Source: Ostrinia nubilalis
Taxonomy: Eukaryota > Arthropoda > Insecta > Lepidoptera > Crambidae
DNA: 64,000 nucleotides
Direction: 5' to 3'
Assembly (NCBI RefSeq): GCF_963855985.1
Contig: NC_087106.1
Span: 4,447,001 to 4,511,000 of the forward strand
In this document: positions 23,140 to 34,379 of the stretch, one piece after another
Numbering within the stretch: the stretch's first letter is position 1
How the letters are laid out: every line of letters starts with the position of its first letter
Position numbers and translations under genes: made by a program
Notes under the pieces: model-generated
Databases searched by the model: none
Told to the model about the DNA's origin: nothing
What the model saw: the letters and a program-made list of their open reading frames with translations, nothing else

Positions 23140-24105
23140 TAAATTATACCCAGAGTTGACCATCCAGTTCTTACCAAAGAATTACTAAAATATGCAGATT
23201 TGTAACACAGTTAAAAAGATATCACTGAAGCAGAAAAGAAGTTATTCTGTCACTCAAATTAACAAGATTCTTTTCGTCCCCAGTTTTTTTAACTTATGCA
23301 GAATCGCGCAACTTTCATAGACTTTTTATTCGGAAAGGGAAAAAGCATAACAAATTCCAGAAGTTAGGTAACACGTAAAATTGAAAACCATTTTCGAAAT
23401 AAAGAAATAGATAACTAAGTAAAATGTGGAAAATTACTCTTTCAAAATGTAAGGTAAATTAAATTTATTATGGATAAAATTAAACCCTTAGATAGAAGAA
23501 AGTGTTTTATTCGTAAATTGAAAGAGAAATAAAACATATCGGCTAGTTTAAGTAAGTTGTATAATGTAGTGTTTTAGAAACATTGTAACATAACCTTAGG
23601 GTACGAGTAAACTGTGAGAAAACTGGTTTACCTATATTTGAATTTACGTCACAACAAATTAAGGTTATATATTGCCATAAGATTATTTATAAAATGCAGA
23701 TGTACAAGCATACTAAAGTCAAGTTAAAAGCAAAGAATGTTTACCAGCAACTTACAGCACATAAGCCATATACGAGTTTATTTACACAAGATCTTCTTTC
23801 GTAGGAAAGTTTCCTTTGATCTATATCCTGATATTTGCACATTCATTTATAAATGGCCATCCACACACAGGTAAGGTACTCGTATGTCTAACTTAAGAAT
23901 GCTATTTTTAAAAATACTTGAAGCATAGGTTTACATTAGGATTTAGTAGGTACTATGAGAGGTTTCGCACTACATCTGAATGATCCAAATCCGTCAAAAT
24001 AAGGACTTAGAAAACTAGAACTAGAAAAATCCCTCCTTTTCTCATGTTTTGTCCATTGGTGGGACCACTACGGAATTTATCTTATTTCTTCTGGTGCCAT
24101 TGCTA
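23140..24105. other. No gene seen
   Basis: AT-rich, no frames over 60 codons and no recognisable repeats. Confidence 0.45.
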
Positions 24106-24108
24106 CTT

Positions 24109-24200
24109 CGGCTGAGTTTCACCACCTTATTTTTTAACTGTGAGTACGAGTATAACAATAACCGGTGTTTTTTGTAAGGAGTTTGACAGACTTTTGACGT
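24109..24200. mobile_element. MITE, AAGGCTGAGTTGCACC family, 3' truncated
   Basis: Carries GGCTGAGTTTCACCACCTTA, ATAACAATAACCGGTGTTTT and GGAGTTTGACAGACTTTTGA, then loses similarity before the right terminus. Confidence 0.65.
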
Positions 24201-24832
24201 GAGATGAGTGATGGTTGCCTGTTAGGTGCACGGCCTTCTAACCTAATTTATTTGACTAAAAATAAAATCTAGCAAAGTGTATAATGTTGATATTAGGATT
24301 CCTAAGCCCTTTTTATTAAATACTCAGTCCTTATTTCGCCATAACCTTAGTGAGTGTTTATTTCGCAGAGTTGAGAAATAAACTTGGTTTAATCTGCTGG
24401 AAGAGGTCTGATTGGAGTGTACGAGCGAACTTACAGAGGACAGGAGGTAAGACGCTGGTTATGCTGGGACGAAGAAGCGATTTTAATCCTTAAAATTTTA
24501 GAAATTACTCAGGTGAGTATAGAACCCACAAAAATTATAAGTTTTAAAAAAATGATTGAGTTGTAAATTTTAAATGCTTGTTAATTAATAACTATATGAG
24601 TGAGATTGTAATCTAACAAGCAAACCAGTGCACAAAACCAGTCACTAAAATCTGTCCCCCTTATTATTAAAAGTTAGACCCTAGTTGAACTCTGGCTTAA
24701 ATTCATGTGTCATTTTAATCCAGAGTTCATCCTAGGTGTAACTTTTTATTAATAAGGTATGGTAATAAGGTGTGGTGTAACATATTGTCCTAATATGTAA
24801 TATATTAGTCCTTTATAAATGAGCGCATGGTG

Positions 24833-24920
24833 GTTTTTTTTTTTTGCAGAACAAGCCAGATATTTGACTGCAATCGCACCTGTTGTTAGGTGATATGCCG
24901 TCTAGGTACATACCTGCCCT
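24833..24920 (-). mobile_element. LINE 3' end with poly(A)
   Basis: On the minus strand CAACAGGTGCGATTGCAGTC leads into a run of A (a T run at 24834-24846 on the plus strand). The text matches the end of the LINE ORF at 46383-46529 (CCAGGTGCGATTGTGGTC), placing both in one non-LTR family. Confidence 0.6.
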
Positions 24921-24929
24921 GTAAATGCC

Positions 24930-26770
24930 TATGCGCCTAATGTTAGTCCTTTTATTTATGACGCTTTTATATATCCCGCTGCCGTTCTCTCAATGTGTGC
25001 TAGCTCAGAATAATACACAGTATAAATGCAGCTTGCACAACCAGGATTGACTTACAATGGCCGCCGGGAAGCCGATACTGTCCGGGTGACGTGTGAACTC
25101 TCATTGTCTATGACTGCTGCTCTCAATTGATTTTCCATTTTAGTTCATTTGATTTTTCAGTTTAACGATACAAATATAGATATTTAAAGTTAATTTTAGG
25201 TAAAGAACAAGAGGTGATCACATAAAGGGGTATTTTAAGAAAAAAAGTTAATTTAAAAATGAGATCCAAGAATGCTAATATTCCTAGAATTGCAGGAGCA
25301 ATGGAGATTAAACAAGCTAATGATGATGACAATATTCCTGTCAAATTTACTAGAGAAAACTGGAGAATTTGGCTTTGGCCAGACAGGTTAAGAATGCAGG
25401 CTTTAAGAAAAACAGTCTCAAGGTAAACAAATAGATTAAATCATACATACCTAAATAAATACACAGAAGAAACGTACATAAGGAAATATTTTTCTTGCGG
25501 CTTACGAGTCACAACACAACAAAAAAATATTTTCGTTGTGTTCACATCAAAGAAAAGTAGAGTCACATGCTTATTTTTCTTTAGATTTCTATTCTGACTT
25601 AAACCAATTACACTATTACAAAACAGAACAACAGTAGGTAATTGTATTTACCTACTGAAAACTTAAACCAAATAATGGCTCAATAAAAGTTTTTTTACTA
25701 CAAGTTAAAAACTGACTCAGAGACCCAGTGAACTTCATAACCCGAGATTAATGCGTCGTTTAAATCTTAATCCAGGGTTAACTACGTTTAGGTTGTTACT
25801 CAAGCAAATGTTAAGCGTTTAATTAGAGCTTATTGACGCTTTAACTGGACGAAGTAGGCGTCAGAAGAATTTAATAAACTTTGTCGTGTTTAGTCTCTTT
25901 TAAGGTTAACCAAGAATCGTCTGATTCATGAGTTATATTTTTTTAGACAAATTCATTTTACTTATTTTAACAAGCGTTTTCAATAATAATCATCTCAAAG
26001 GAAAATTCGGCAGTAAAGAAAAGTATGTATGTGACATATTTTGAAACTACGGTATGACCCTCATACCACCTGTTCTCGTCCACCGCCCTATTCGAGTCCA
26101 AACGAAATAATAAACTTAGCGACACACCAAAAACTATCTATGAATGCCTGGATGTGTGACAGGTACTTCTTAAGTATTTTTTGCTGTTTTAGAAAGAAAT
26201 ACTTAGGTAGTGTTAATGTTTGTTTAAAATAGGAATAAACAATAAAAAATCAACTTGAAAACTTTTAAAGTTTTGGATCACTATCCGTCGTTTGGACTCG
26301 AAAAAGTAACGCGGACGCAAACAGGTGACAAAGCCCTACCTTTTATACTGCGGATATTGCTCATATGCTTAAAACCATAAAATACCTAAGTATCGTGTAT
26401 ATTTCGCAATAAATAAAATACAGCCACATTACCAAGGGTGTTCTTGGTTTGTTCAATTTCATTGAAAGGTGAACTTTATACTTTAAAGCTTTTTAATGTC
26501 ACTAGTAGTGCCATGATAGTTTTATGATCTGACAATATTCCTCGGTTGATGTCGAAGGTTGATATAAATCGAATTTACGTACAACTTTTGTTCGATTCAC
26601 TTTTGGTACGTCAGTTTTTATTACGTAGGTTAAAGATGGCAATATATTGCTTTATTTCGATGATAGTTATAAAACAATCTACTTTAGATAGTTTTCTGAT
26701 AATGCTAGATATCATAGTTATAAAAATACACAAAACCTGCGTGAAACTGACTCCTATAGTTTCAGCACTA
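24930..26770. other. No gene seen
   Basis: Several 60-77-codon frames (e.g. 25162-25344 minus, 26041-26232 plus, 26546-26779 plus) have no family resemblance and no splice context. Confidence 0.45.
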
Positions 26771-26776
26771 GTGCTC

Positions 26777-26900
26777 TAAGGCTGAGTTGCACCAACTAAG
26801 TAACTATGACAGTGACTATAAAACTTATGTTGTTTTTATGGAGTTTGACAGATTTTTCACGTTTGTTAAAGTCAAAGTAAGATGGTGCAACCCAGCCTAA
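26777..26900. mobile_element. MITE, AAGGCTGAGTTGCACC family
   Basis: Intact termini AAGGCTGAGTTGCACC...GGTGCAACCCAGCCTA, with GGAGTTTGACAGATTTTTCA between them. Confidence 0.85.
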
Positions 26901-26987
26901 GTGGTTTGTTCAGGTCTCATAGTTTTAATTCTAAATAGATATTATAATAATACAGATGATTAGTAATCATTATTCTGATCAAACTCT

Positions 26988-27126
26988 GAGGTGGAATTGT
27001 GTAAAGCAATCGTATTATTTGACAGTTCATATCGTACGATAAAATCTGTTTAACAAAGCGTTTGACAGAATAATCGTACGATAAGAACTGTCAAATGAAT
27101 ACGATTGCTTTACACAATTTCACCTC
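26988..27126. mobile_element. Palindromic MITE (GAGGTGGAATTGTGTAAAG)
   Basis: About 139 bp with long inverted arms GAGGTGGAATTGTGTAAAGC...GCTTTACACAATTTCACCTC, continuing through AATCGTATT and GTACGATAA. The loop is only about 30 bp. I see a single copy in the window. Confidence 0.8.
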
Positions 27127-27248
27127 TGGTTAAAAACATTCTACCTAATAATAATTACAAGTCTATCAATTGTCTAAAAATCTATTAAACACAAACAAAA
27201 TAAAAAATTTGGGCTATTTTTGTTTACTAGTTTATTGAACGTACAAAA

Positions 27249-27414
27249 CTCCGACTACTATTAGGCTTAAATCAATTATATTGTAAAGAAATTAATCATA
27301 CTTATTATGACTTTCTGCATTACAGAAGGCACTTTAAAATAACCGATTGAGCTATTTCAGGCGCTGAAAAGTTTCTCATAAATGTGTGAAAAAAAAAAAA
27401 AAAAAAAAAAAAAA
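27249..27414 (+). repeat. 140-bp direct repeat, copy 1, with poly(A)
   Basis: 27249-27387 is nearly identical to 36220-36358 (CTCCGACTACTATTAGGCTT... to CTGAAAAGTTTCTCATAAA). Copy 1 alone runs into 26 consecutive A (27389-27414), which suggests either a retroposed copy or slippage on a short A run. Confidence 0.8.
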
Positions 27415-28339
27415 GTAAGAAACAGAACGAGCAATTATTAAGGAAATTGAGAAATAACGCTTCACGCTCGAATAGAGTCCTTAATTTAGCATGCGGGGAC
27501 TTCTAAAAACGCTACGATGCGAATACTGAATCGGTATCGGTATAGTAAAAATACATAAAGCAGGTTCACCCAAAAAAGTGAGAATTAACATAGTTATTAT
27601 GTATTAGCCGATTAATACGCGTCGGTGTTGTTCCTGAATTTATACAATTCATAAACCTTGATGCTTAAGGCCGGGTAGCAGAGAAAATGGCGAAAATGAG
27701 GTTTTCATTTTTCATTTTTGAGGTACTAAACAGTAAAATTAAAGGCTAAGATTTTTATTGGGCATAGTTGAGGATATTTTCTAGGGCTATTAACGGATGG
27801 AAACACGATTTGATGAAGTTGACTCGATAGAATATATTCCCAAAGTTACCTCTATTCGTTTTCTATTTATGGTTTTATTTTTAAAATAAGCGATTTGAGG
27901 TCCTAAATCTTTTACTAAACTAAAGTTCAGAAATAACTTGAGGGCTTTTAACGGATGAAATTTTTATATTGTGTCTTATTTAGTTACAATGTTAAAAAAT
28001 GAGGAAAAAATCGTCCATGACGGCTTGGACAATCTCAATCAGTCGCGCGGTGGCGCTTACGGAGGACGGACGCGTGTCAGTTTTATTCCTGTGACAGTTC
28101 GCGATTTGTCAATATTTTTGACAATGATGACTTTGATGAGTCACAGTATAATAATATCAGTGTTACTGGAGAAAGCTTAAATTTTTGATAATTAAGAATT
28201 GAGGCGTCTAGTTTCAAATCCCGCTAAAACGATTTTGATAAGATTTCGAGAAATTGAAAAAAACCGCATATCCATATAGCTTTGGCCTTAGGCAAAAAAA
28301 TATATGATACGAATTATTATTGTCATCTGGCAATACTAA

Positions 28340-29062
28340 GGGGCCGTCCATATATTACGTCATTCTAAATTAGGGGGGGGGGGGGTTGGTCTGCGGATGA
28401 CGGTAAATGATAGATAGGGGGGGGGTGTTTCGAAATTGACGTCATTCTTATTTATTTATTTATAGTTTATTGTTCACCTACAAAAAGATTATTTCTAAAA
28501 AGAAATTTCTTCCAGCACACCTAGGTTGGGACCCGGGGCGATCGCCCCCCCCCCCCCCCCCCCCGTCACAAGTCCTATGGCACCCCCTGGTACCCCCCCA
28601 GGATTTTTGGGGTTTCCTACCGATTGAAAGACAATCGCACCCCCCCACCCCCCCGTATCATGACATAGACCGCAGATTTGCCATGCAGATGTGCCAGGGA
28701 GTACTAATCTGCGCGACTTGTGTCACCCCCTGATGCTTGGCACCCGGGGCGGACCGCCCCCACCGCCCCCCCCCCCCCTTCCGCCGCTACTGATTACATA
28801 TAATACCTAGCTGCCCGCCCCGGCTTCGCCCGTGGTACTTACGTGTATTATACATATAAACCTTCCTTAAGAATCACTCTATCTATTAAAAAAAAAAAAA
28901 AAAAGGTGATTCTACAAGTGTTTTAATTTTGTCAAACTGGTAATGACGTCAATTTTGGGAGAAGGGGGGGGGGGGGTCATTAAGAAATGACGCTAGGATG
29001 ATTGTAGGGGGGGGGGGGTCTAAAATCTGAAAAAATCGATGACGTAATTTATGGACGGCCCC
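28340..29062. mobile_element. GGGGCCGTCCA MITE, carrying nested insertions and G runs
   Basis: Termini GGGGCCGTCCATATATTACG and AATTTATGGACGGCCCC are bracketed by TAA direct repeats. This end sequence belongs to a MITE type widespread in arthropods, and a 3-bp TAA duplication fits PIF/Harbinger. Subterminal poly-G runs (28374-28386, 28420-28428, 28966-28978, 29008-29018) are strong G-quadruplex candidates. The middle (about 28450-28920) is foreign: poly-C-rich CCCGGGGCG blocks repeated at 28532 and 28744, and a reversed Helitron end at 28807. Confidence 0.8.
28807..28905 (-). mobile_element. Helitron-like 3' end plus A-rich tail
   Basis: The plus strand starts CTAGCTGCCCGCCCCGGCTT, the reverse of the GAAGCCGGGGCGGG...CTAG end seen at 21745-21888. 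It continues through AAGAATCACTCTATCTATT into a run of A. It is nested in the GGGGCC MITE. Confidence 0.6.
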
Positions 29063-30105
29063 TAACAGTAATTGCTATTAATCTTTAAATTAAATATAAT
29101 TTGAATTATAATGAAAACTATTTTCATTTTGGCGTACTTTGTTACGAACATTCGGTTTTAATGGGATTTGAAACGGACATGTTGTATTTTAGCGGGATTT
29201 GATAAGAACAAATTGTAATGCATGAATGGCGTTCTACAATAAAGTCTAATATTAAATAAACCAAAAAATGATAAATAAATAATTGTCCGTATTAATTTGT
29301 CCATTCCATAATATTCAAAGCGATTGCACATATTGGTTAGGTTATTAGATTAATAAAGTTTTATCGGGTTATTAAAAAAAAAACAATTAAATTATAGCAT
29401 GTAAATAAGAAACTTTTATAAATTATTTTCTCAATCTCGTCTTTGCCTTTTTATAACATAATATTTTATTCCTGGACATCTGGACATCAGGTCGATGCCT
29501 CCTAAGTAAATAATCGTAAGCCACAAAATATCAATTTTGATTTTATAAGCATTTTATAATTACTAAAATACGTATTATCGAACCCGCGAACAAAAATTGC
29601 AATATCATTTAAAATAAAAGATTTTTCACACGTATTCAATCGTATGTAATCCACGATCGCAACGTATACTATCGTAATGTCCTGTGCGATCGTCTACAGG
29701 GGAGAAGCGGTTTGGTTCACCGCTAGCGAGCGCATACTATTAGGTAAGTAGTAATTACAGTTTTCCTTTTGGAGTTGAAAATTGCCTTATATTTTGTTAC
29801 TAGCTATTCAAAACTATAGTAATTAACACATACGATTCTTTACGTTCCTTTTTTAAGCCAACAAAGTATCGTATGTTTTACATACCATGATAAACGTTGT
29901 CAATTAAATTTATTTTTTATCGTATGTAATACATACGATTATTAACGTGGTTTGTTTTCGTACGTTTGATATTGTATGTGCAATTTAATATTGTTTACGT
30001 TGGTAAATTGAGTATTTATTCCTATTGTAACGTTTAATTACGATTTTTTCGTCTTCGTTGTGAAGTTAAATTATATTTTATGTTTGTTTATTTTTAATAT
30101 TTTCA

Positions 30106-30188
30106 GATTCGCCATTGCCTGAAGGAGCTGATTTAATAGAAATCCAAGCATTTTCTAATTTGATCTCCAGTGATTTACTAGTGATGAA
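30106..30188 (+). CDS. Candidate internal exon of the 5-kb transposon
   Basis: TTAATATTTTCAG is a good acceptor. It is followed by an open stretch reading SPLPEGADLIEIQAFSNLIS-SDLLVMK and then AAG|GTACTT, a usable donor. The codon use and Leu/Ile/Asp-rich peptide look protein-like, and it lies upstream of the ORF remnant at 30916 on the same strand. I do not recognise the domain. A leader exon might end at the donor TTAG|GTAAGT near 29742. Confidence 0.4.
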
Positions 30189-30198
30189 GGTACTTCGA

Positions 30199-30382
30199 TC
30201 CTACTAATATTATAAATGCGAAATTTAGGATGTCTGGATATCAGGATGTCTGGAAATTTGTAACTCTTTCGCGCAAAAACTACCGAACAGATTTTGATGA
30301 AACTTTACAGTATTTTTGTTTATAACCCAGAATAACATAACATATAGGCTATAATTTATGACGATCTGTGACAAACTAAATT
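30199..30382 (+). mobile_element. Helitron, 3' truncated, inserted next to the transposon exon
   Basis: TCCTACTAATATTATAAATG at the start, then ACTACCGAACAGATTTTGAT, AACCCAGAATAACATAACAT and GACGATCTGTGACAAACTAA. The GC-rich hairpin and CTAG end are missing; similarity stops where the palindrome begins. Its start is only 10 bp after the candidate donor at 30189. Confidence 0.75.
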
Positions 30383-30396
30383 TCTTTAATTACTGA

Positions 30397-31389
30397 CATT
30401 TTTATGTATTTTTATAAGTAATCAATAATAGGTAAAAAGCTTTATAACTAAAAAAAGTAAATCTGAATCACTCTCAGCATTATGATTAAAAGAATCTACA
30501 AGAAGATTGTGATAGAATTGGTGATGCACCGCTGGAATGACACCTCTAGTACAAAGGCTTACCAAGTATTTTTTTAACTTTGGTTATAGGTAGCATATTT
30601 AATGGTTAAAAAGGGGGCAAACATCAGAGTAATCTTGCTGTCGTCGTCTCGTGTTAGTTTTAGTAACAACAGTCATATATTGAGACTCATCCAAATGATA
30701 TTTATAATGGAGTTTATTTGAACACAACATCACCGTTCAAGTTCTTAGTCCATTTTTTACAGCCTAAGATTGACTCAAAATCCAAAAACTTGGTATGATG
30801 CAACTCGATTACAGTAGATATATGGTTTCCCATCTTGTTTAGCCCATCGTACCAATGAAAACCATTCTAAAGGAGTATAAATACATTTATTTTTGGCACA
30901 TCTTTCAATCAAAGCATGAAACTACAACCATGTACTGTAATCGAGTTGGATCATACCAAATTTTTGGATTTTAAGTCAACCTTAGGCTGTAAAAATTGGA
31001 CCAAGAACTTGAACGCTGTTGTGCAATGGATGAAAATAAAAGAAGTCAAGGTGCTTCCTTCTGAGCCAAATAAACTCCATTATAAATATCATTTGGATGA
31101 GTCTCAATATATGACTGTTGTTACTAAAACTAACACGAGACGACGACAGCAAGATTACTCTGATGTTTGCCCCCTTTTTAACCATAAAATATGCTACCTA
31201 TAACCAAGTTAAAAAAATACTTGGTAAGCCTTTGTACTAGAGGTGTCATTCCAGCGGTGCATCACCAATTCTATCACAATCTTCTTGTAGATTCTTCTAA
31301 TCATAATGCTGAGACTGATTCAGATTAACTTTTTTTGGTTATAAAGTTTTTTACCTATTATTGATTACTTATAAAAATACATAAAAATG
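30397..31389. repeat. ~1-kb palindrome containing two copies of a transposon ORF end
   Basis: The left arm (30397-30816) and right arm (30933-31389) are inverted copies around a 116-bp spacer. The left arm lacks about 37 bp (around the AAGGTGCTTCCTTCTGAGCC segment of the right arm) and differs at scattered sites. Both carry the same coding remnant in opposite orientation. Confidence 0.9.
30916..31328 (+). pseudogene. C-terminal part of an unclassified transposon-associated protein
   Basis: An open stretch encodes VIELDHTKFLDFKSTL, then WTKNLNAVVQWMKIKEVKVL, PSEPNKLHYKYHLDES, and after DVCPLFNHKI a one-base frameshift near 31196. The other frame continues LPITKLKKYLVSLCTRGVIP, AVHHQFYHNLLVDSSNH and AETDSD, with a stop at 31326-31328. 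The pattern (basic middle, then an LP-x(4-6)-K-LCTRGVIP...FY.NL ending) resembles C-termini of proteins encoded by DNA transposons in moth genomes, but I cannot name the family. The inverted arm at 30397-30816 carries a second, deleted copy. Confidence 0.55.
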
Positions 31390-32714
31390 TAACTAAATAA
31401 AATAAATATCTTTAAAAGTCCAGTAGAAAAAAATAACTCATAACTTAAACTTAATTGATTTCAGAAAAAAAAAACACAATTTACTGAATTATCATTAATT
31501 ATTATTCATGTTACTTATTATATAGATTCCTTATGTACAATTTTTGAATAATATTAGAGGCTCTAATAAGATTAAATACTATTTTTTTTAAAGTAAGAAC
31601 AATAACGATGTAACTTTGTTAATTGATTTTATCAATTAAGAATAGATTTTGCTTATTTTAAGGTTAATAAAGAAGATAAATATTCCTTTTATCACTTTAT
31701 AAATATGTAAAACTTTTTAATTTAATCGTAACTGCTATGTTTCAAAAATAATCAATGTTTATTAGAAAACAAAAAAAAAAAAATTATTTGATCTCGTCAG
31801 TTAATTACTTTTGATTTAATTATTTGTAATAACTTCACATTCTTTGTTAATTTAAAACTATTTTAATTATATTGTCATAAGAAAGAAAGACTGTTATAAC
31901 GTGATTCTTTGGTACAAATTAATAAATATGGTATTTAAAACAGAGGTTTCATTTCAAGACTTTCATTGTGTTCAAATTGATTTTGTGAATCCTTTTGTCC
32001 AAAATAGATGAGTACCTAATTGAATAATTTAGTTTTAGCATGAATTTACAATGAAAAATTAATAAATATGTAACATACCTTCGACAGTATAAATGATTAT
32101 GTTCCCGTACAATGGAGTATGTGGCTCTTACTATATATTTTACCTACAGCTAGACAAAGTAAATAATTGTATAGTTATGTTACGATTTCTATGACTAATT
32201 TTATCCGCCGTAAAACACCGTAACAACAATATCTCCAAAACTACAATATATTTACAAATAAATGTTATTGTATGAGAATACACCTTAAATTGACTATAAG
32301 TCTTGAAAAAATCGTATCCCTAGCTCAAAAGATGGGAAAACTGCACACATAAATATCTTTAAATGGCTCTACTGTAAAGTTTGGTTTTAAGACATACGAT
32401 AGTTTACTTAGGAGGCATCGAGGTGATCCATCTGCTCGTTTGCCTTCTGTCACATAAAAAAAAACATCCCACAATATTTATTTATTTACTTCACTGACTG
32501 ACTGTACAGGAATATAAACATACACACATACATACCTACCTACTCTCGAAACACATTACCCTCCTGCACTCGGGTAAAAAGTAACATACCTTTATAATTA
32601 AATTCGTCTAAAGGCATTGAGCTAGTGAAGTTTCTATAATCTCAGTATTGATCACCAACACTTAATAGTAACAATAACCAACGACAGCTAAATGGTTAAT
32701 TTTGCATAACACCA

Positions 32715-32868
32715 TCAAAGCTGCTTCAAAAGTAGTTTTTTAACAAATTTCTCTTTCCGTTTCTGGCGCTCCTTGGTGCGTTTCCAGGCTATTTCATTAC
32801 GTGGTTTCTTTCTTGCATCTTTAGGGTTACATTTTTCCACGAACTGAGATAAATCTTCTATTATTTTG
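32715..32868 (-). pseudogene. Lys/Arg-rich ORF remnant of the 5-kb transposon
   Basis: On the minus strand, after an in-frame TGA, the sequence reads SKIIEDLSQFVEKCNPKDAR and then KKPRNEIAWKRTKERQKRKE, ending KFVKKLLLKQL and a stop (32715-32717). The highly basic composition suggests a nucleic-acid-binding tail. It runs toward the plus-strand ORF remnant, so the element would have had two convergent genes. No family recognised. Confidence 0.4.
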
Positions 32869-33375
32869 GATCAAAAACAATAAAAAACCGCAGCAACCTC
32901 AAGCACGTTATGAAAAAATCTCCATACTGATTTCGCAGTCACGTGACCAAAATACCGTGCTGCCATTGGTCAATCAACTTTTAGAGGGTTTTGAAAGAAA
33001 CGGACAGCGTTTTAGCGGAGTTTGTAACACAAACCAAATTTTAAGTGCTAGTTTAGTAGTCTTTTAGCGAATTTTGATCGAAAATGATTGAACAGTATGA
33101 TGAGAAAATTGCAGTAGCGTCATTTAGAGATATAAACAGAAATTCGTTGCAGGAGCGTTTTAGCGGGTTTTGAAACTAGACGACTCAATTATCAATTTTG
33201 TCTACCTATTGAAATTTAAATCGTTCGCATCCTTTATACGAAGACTCTACTCATGATACATAGTACATTCCTCAAATATGAGACTAAACCAATGAGTTAA
33301 AATTACATTTTAATAGTACCTACATACAATCGTCTTACACTTTTTAGAAGAGCACACTGACACAAATAAATATTA

Positions 33376-34375
33376 AAAAATACTGTCTAAGGTCTGTAGC
33401 TAAAGGTCTAAGCTGTAAGATAGAAGAATCTTCTAGCCAAAAAGATGGCAGATGCAGCAGATGTCTACGGATTTAAAACTGGAGTTCATATTATGACTCC
33501 TTGTAGACTTGAGTCTCTAGAGCGTCCCTTCCTCCACCATGCGTAAGAATGTTTCAAAAATACTGTCTAAGGTCTGTAGCTAAAGGTCTAAGCTGCAAGA
33601 TAGAAGAATCTTCTAGCCAAAAAGATGGCAGATGCAGCAGATGTCAACGGATTTAAAACTGGAGTTCATGTGACTCCTTGTAGACTTGAGTGTCTAGAGC
33701 GTCCCTTCCTCCACCATGCGTAAGAATTTTCAAAAAAATACTGTCTAAGGTCTGTAGCTAAAGGTCTACGCTGCAAGATGGAAGAATCTTCTACCCAAAA
33801 AGATGGCAGATGCAGCAGATGTCAACGGATTTAAAACTGGAGTTGATGTGACTCCTTGTAGACTTGAGTGTCTAGAGCGTCCCTTCCTCCACCATGCGTA
33901 AGAATTTTCACAAAAATACTGTCTAAGGTCTGTAGCTAAAGGTCTAAGCCGTAAGATAGAAGAATCTTATAGCCAAAAACATGGCAGATGCAGCAGATAT
34001 CAACGGATTTAAAACTGGAGTTCATGTGTATCCTTGTAGTTTTGAGTTTCTAGAGCAGTGGTTCTTAACCTTTAAGTCATGAGGGACCATTTTACCAAAT
34101 TTCTGTCTTGTCAGGGACCACCTCATAATCGGTCAAAACCAGTTTGACTGCAAAAATCAGTTAAAAGTGGTTTTGACCAAGGTGTGCAAGTGCACATCGT
34201 GGACCACTTGGAATGCCTCCAGGGACCACCAGTGGTCCGCGGACCACCGGTTAAGAACCACTGCTCTAGAGCGTCCCTTCCTCCACCATTCGTAAGAATG
34301 TTTCGAAAATACTGTCTAAGGTCTGTAGCTAAAGGTCTAAGCTGCAAGATAAAAGAATCTTCTAGCCAATAACTT
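33376..34375. repeat. ~178-180-bp tandem repeat, about five units
   Basis: Units begin with TACTGTCTAAGGTCTGTAGC at 33381, 33561, 33739, 33917 and 34310. Each contains GATGGCAGATGCAGCAGATG, CGGATTTAAAACTGGAGTT and GAGCGTCCCTTCCTCCACCA. Units 1-3 are about 95% alike by eye. Unit 4 is split by a hAT insertion and the fifth is cut off near 34375. The repeat is not coding. Confidence 0.93.
34056..34263. mobile_element. hAT MITE inserted in the tandem repeat
   Basis: Termini CAGTGGTTCTTAACC...GGTTAAGAACCACTG with GGACCACC motifs inside, as in many hAT non-autonomous families. The flanks are TTCTAGAG and CTCTAGAG, an 8-bp target duplication with one mismatch. The other repeat units supply the empty site (GTCTAGAGCGTCCC), so the insertion is directly provable from this sequence. 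Confidence 0.92.
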
Positions 34376-34379
34376 TAAA

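Larger units (their letters stand above)
28199..33188. mobile_element. ~5-kb DNA transposon with TTGAGKCGTCTAGTTTC termini
   Basis: Inverted ends TTGAGGCGTCTAGTTTCAAA (28199) and its complement, ending at 33188, continue as CCCGCTAAAACG. The motif TTTTAGCGGG(A/T)TTTGA recurs near both ends (28213 inverted, 29158, 29191, 33013, 33062 and 33157), resembling subterminal transposase-binding repeats. Inside are a candidate exon (30106-30188), a decayed ORF at 30916-31328 and a convergent ORF remnant on the minus strand (32715-32868). A GATAATT match outside each TIR may mean the ends extend a little further. The superfamily was not identified. Confidence 0.65.

Noticed and set aside
30982..31185. 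67-codon minus frame
   Set aside because: Antisense shadow of the transposon ORF remnant in the right arm of the palindrome.
33376..34375. CRISPR-like array
   Set aside because: Units are ~180 bp and contiguous, with no alternating short repeats and spacers, in a eukaryotic genome.
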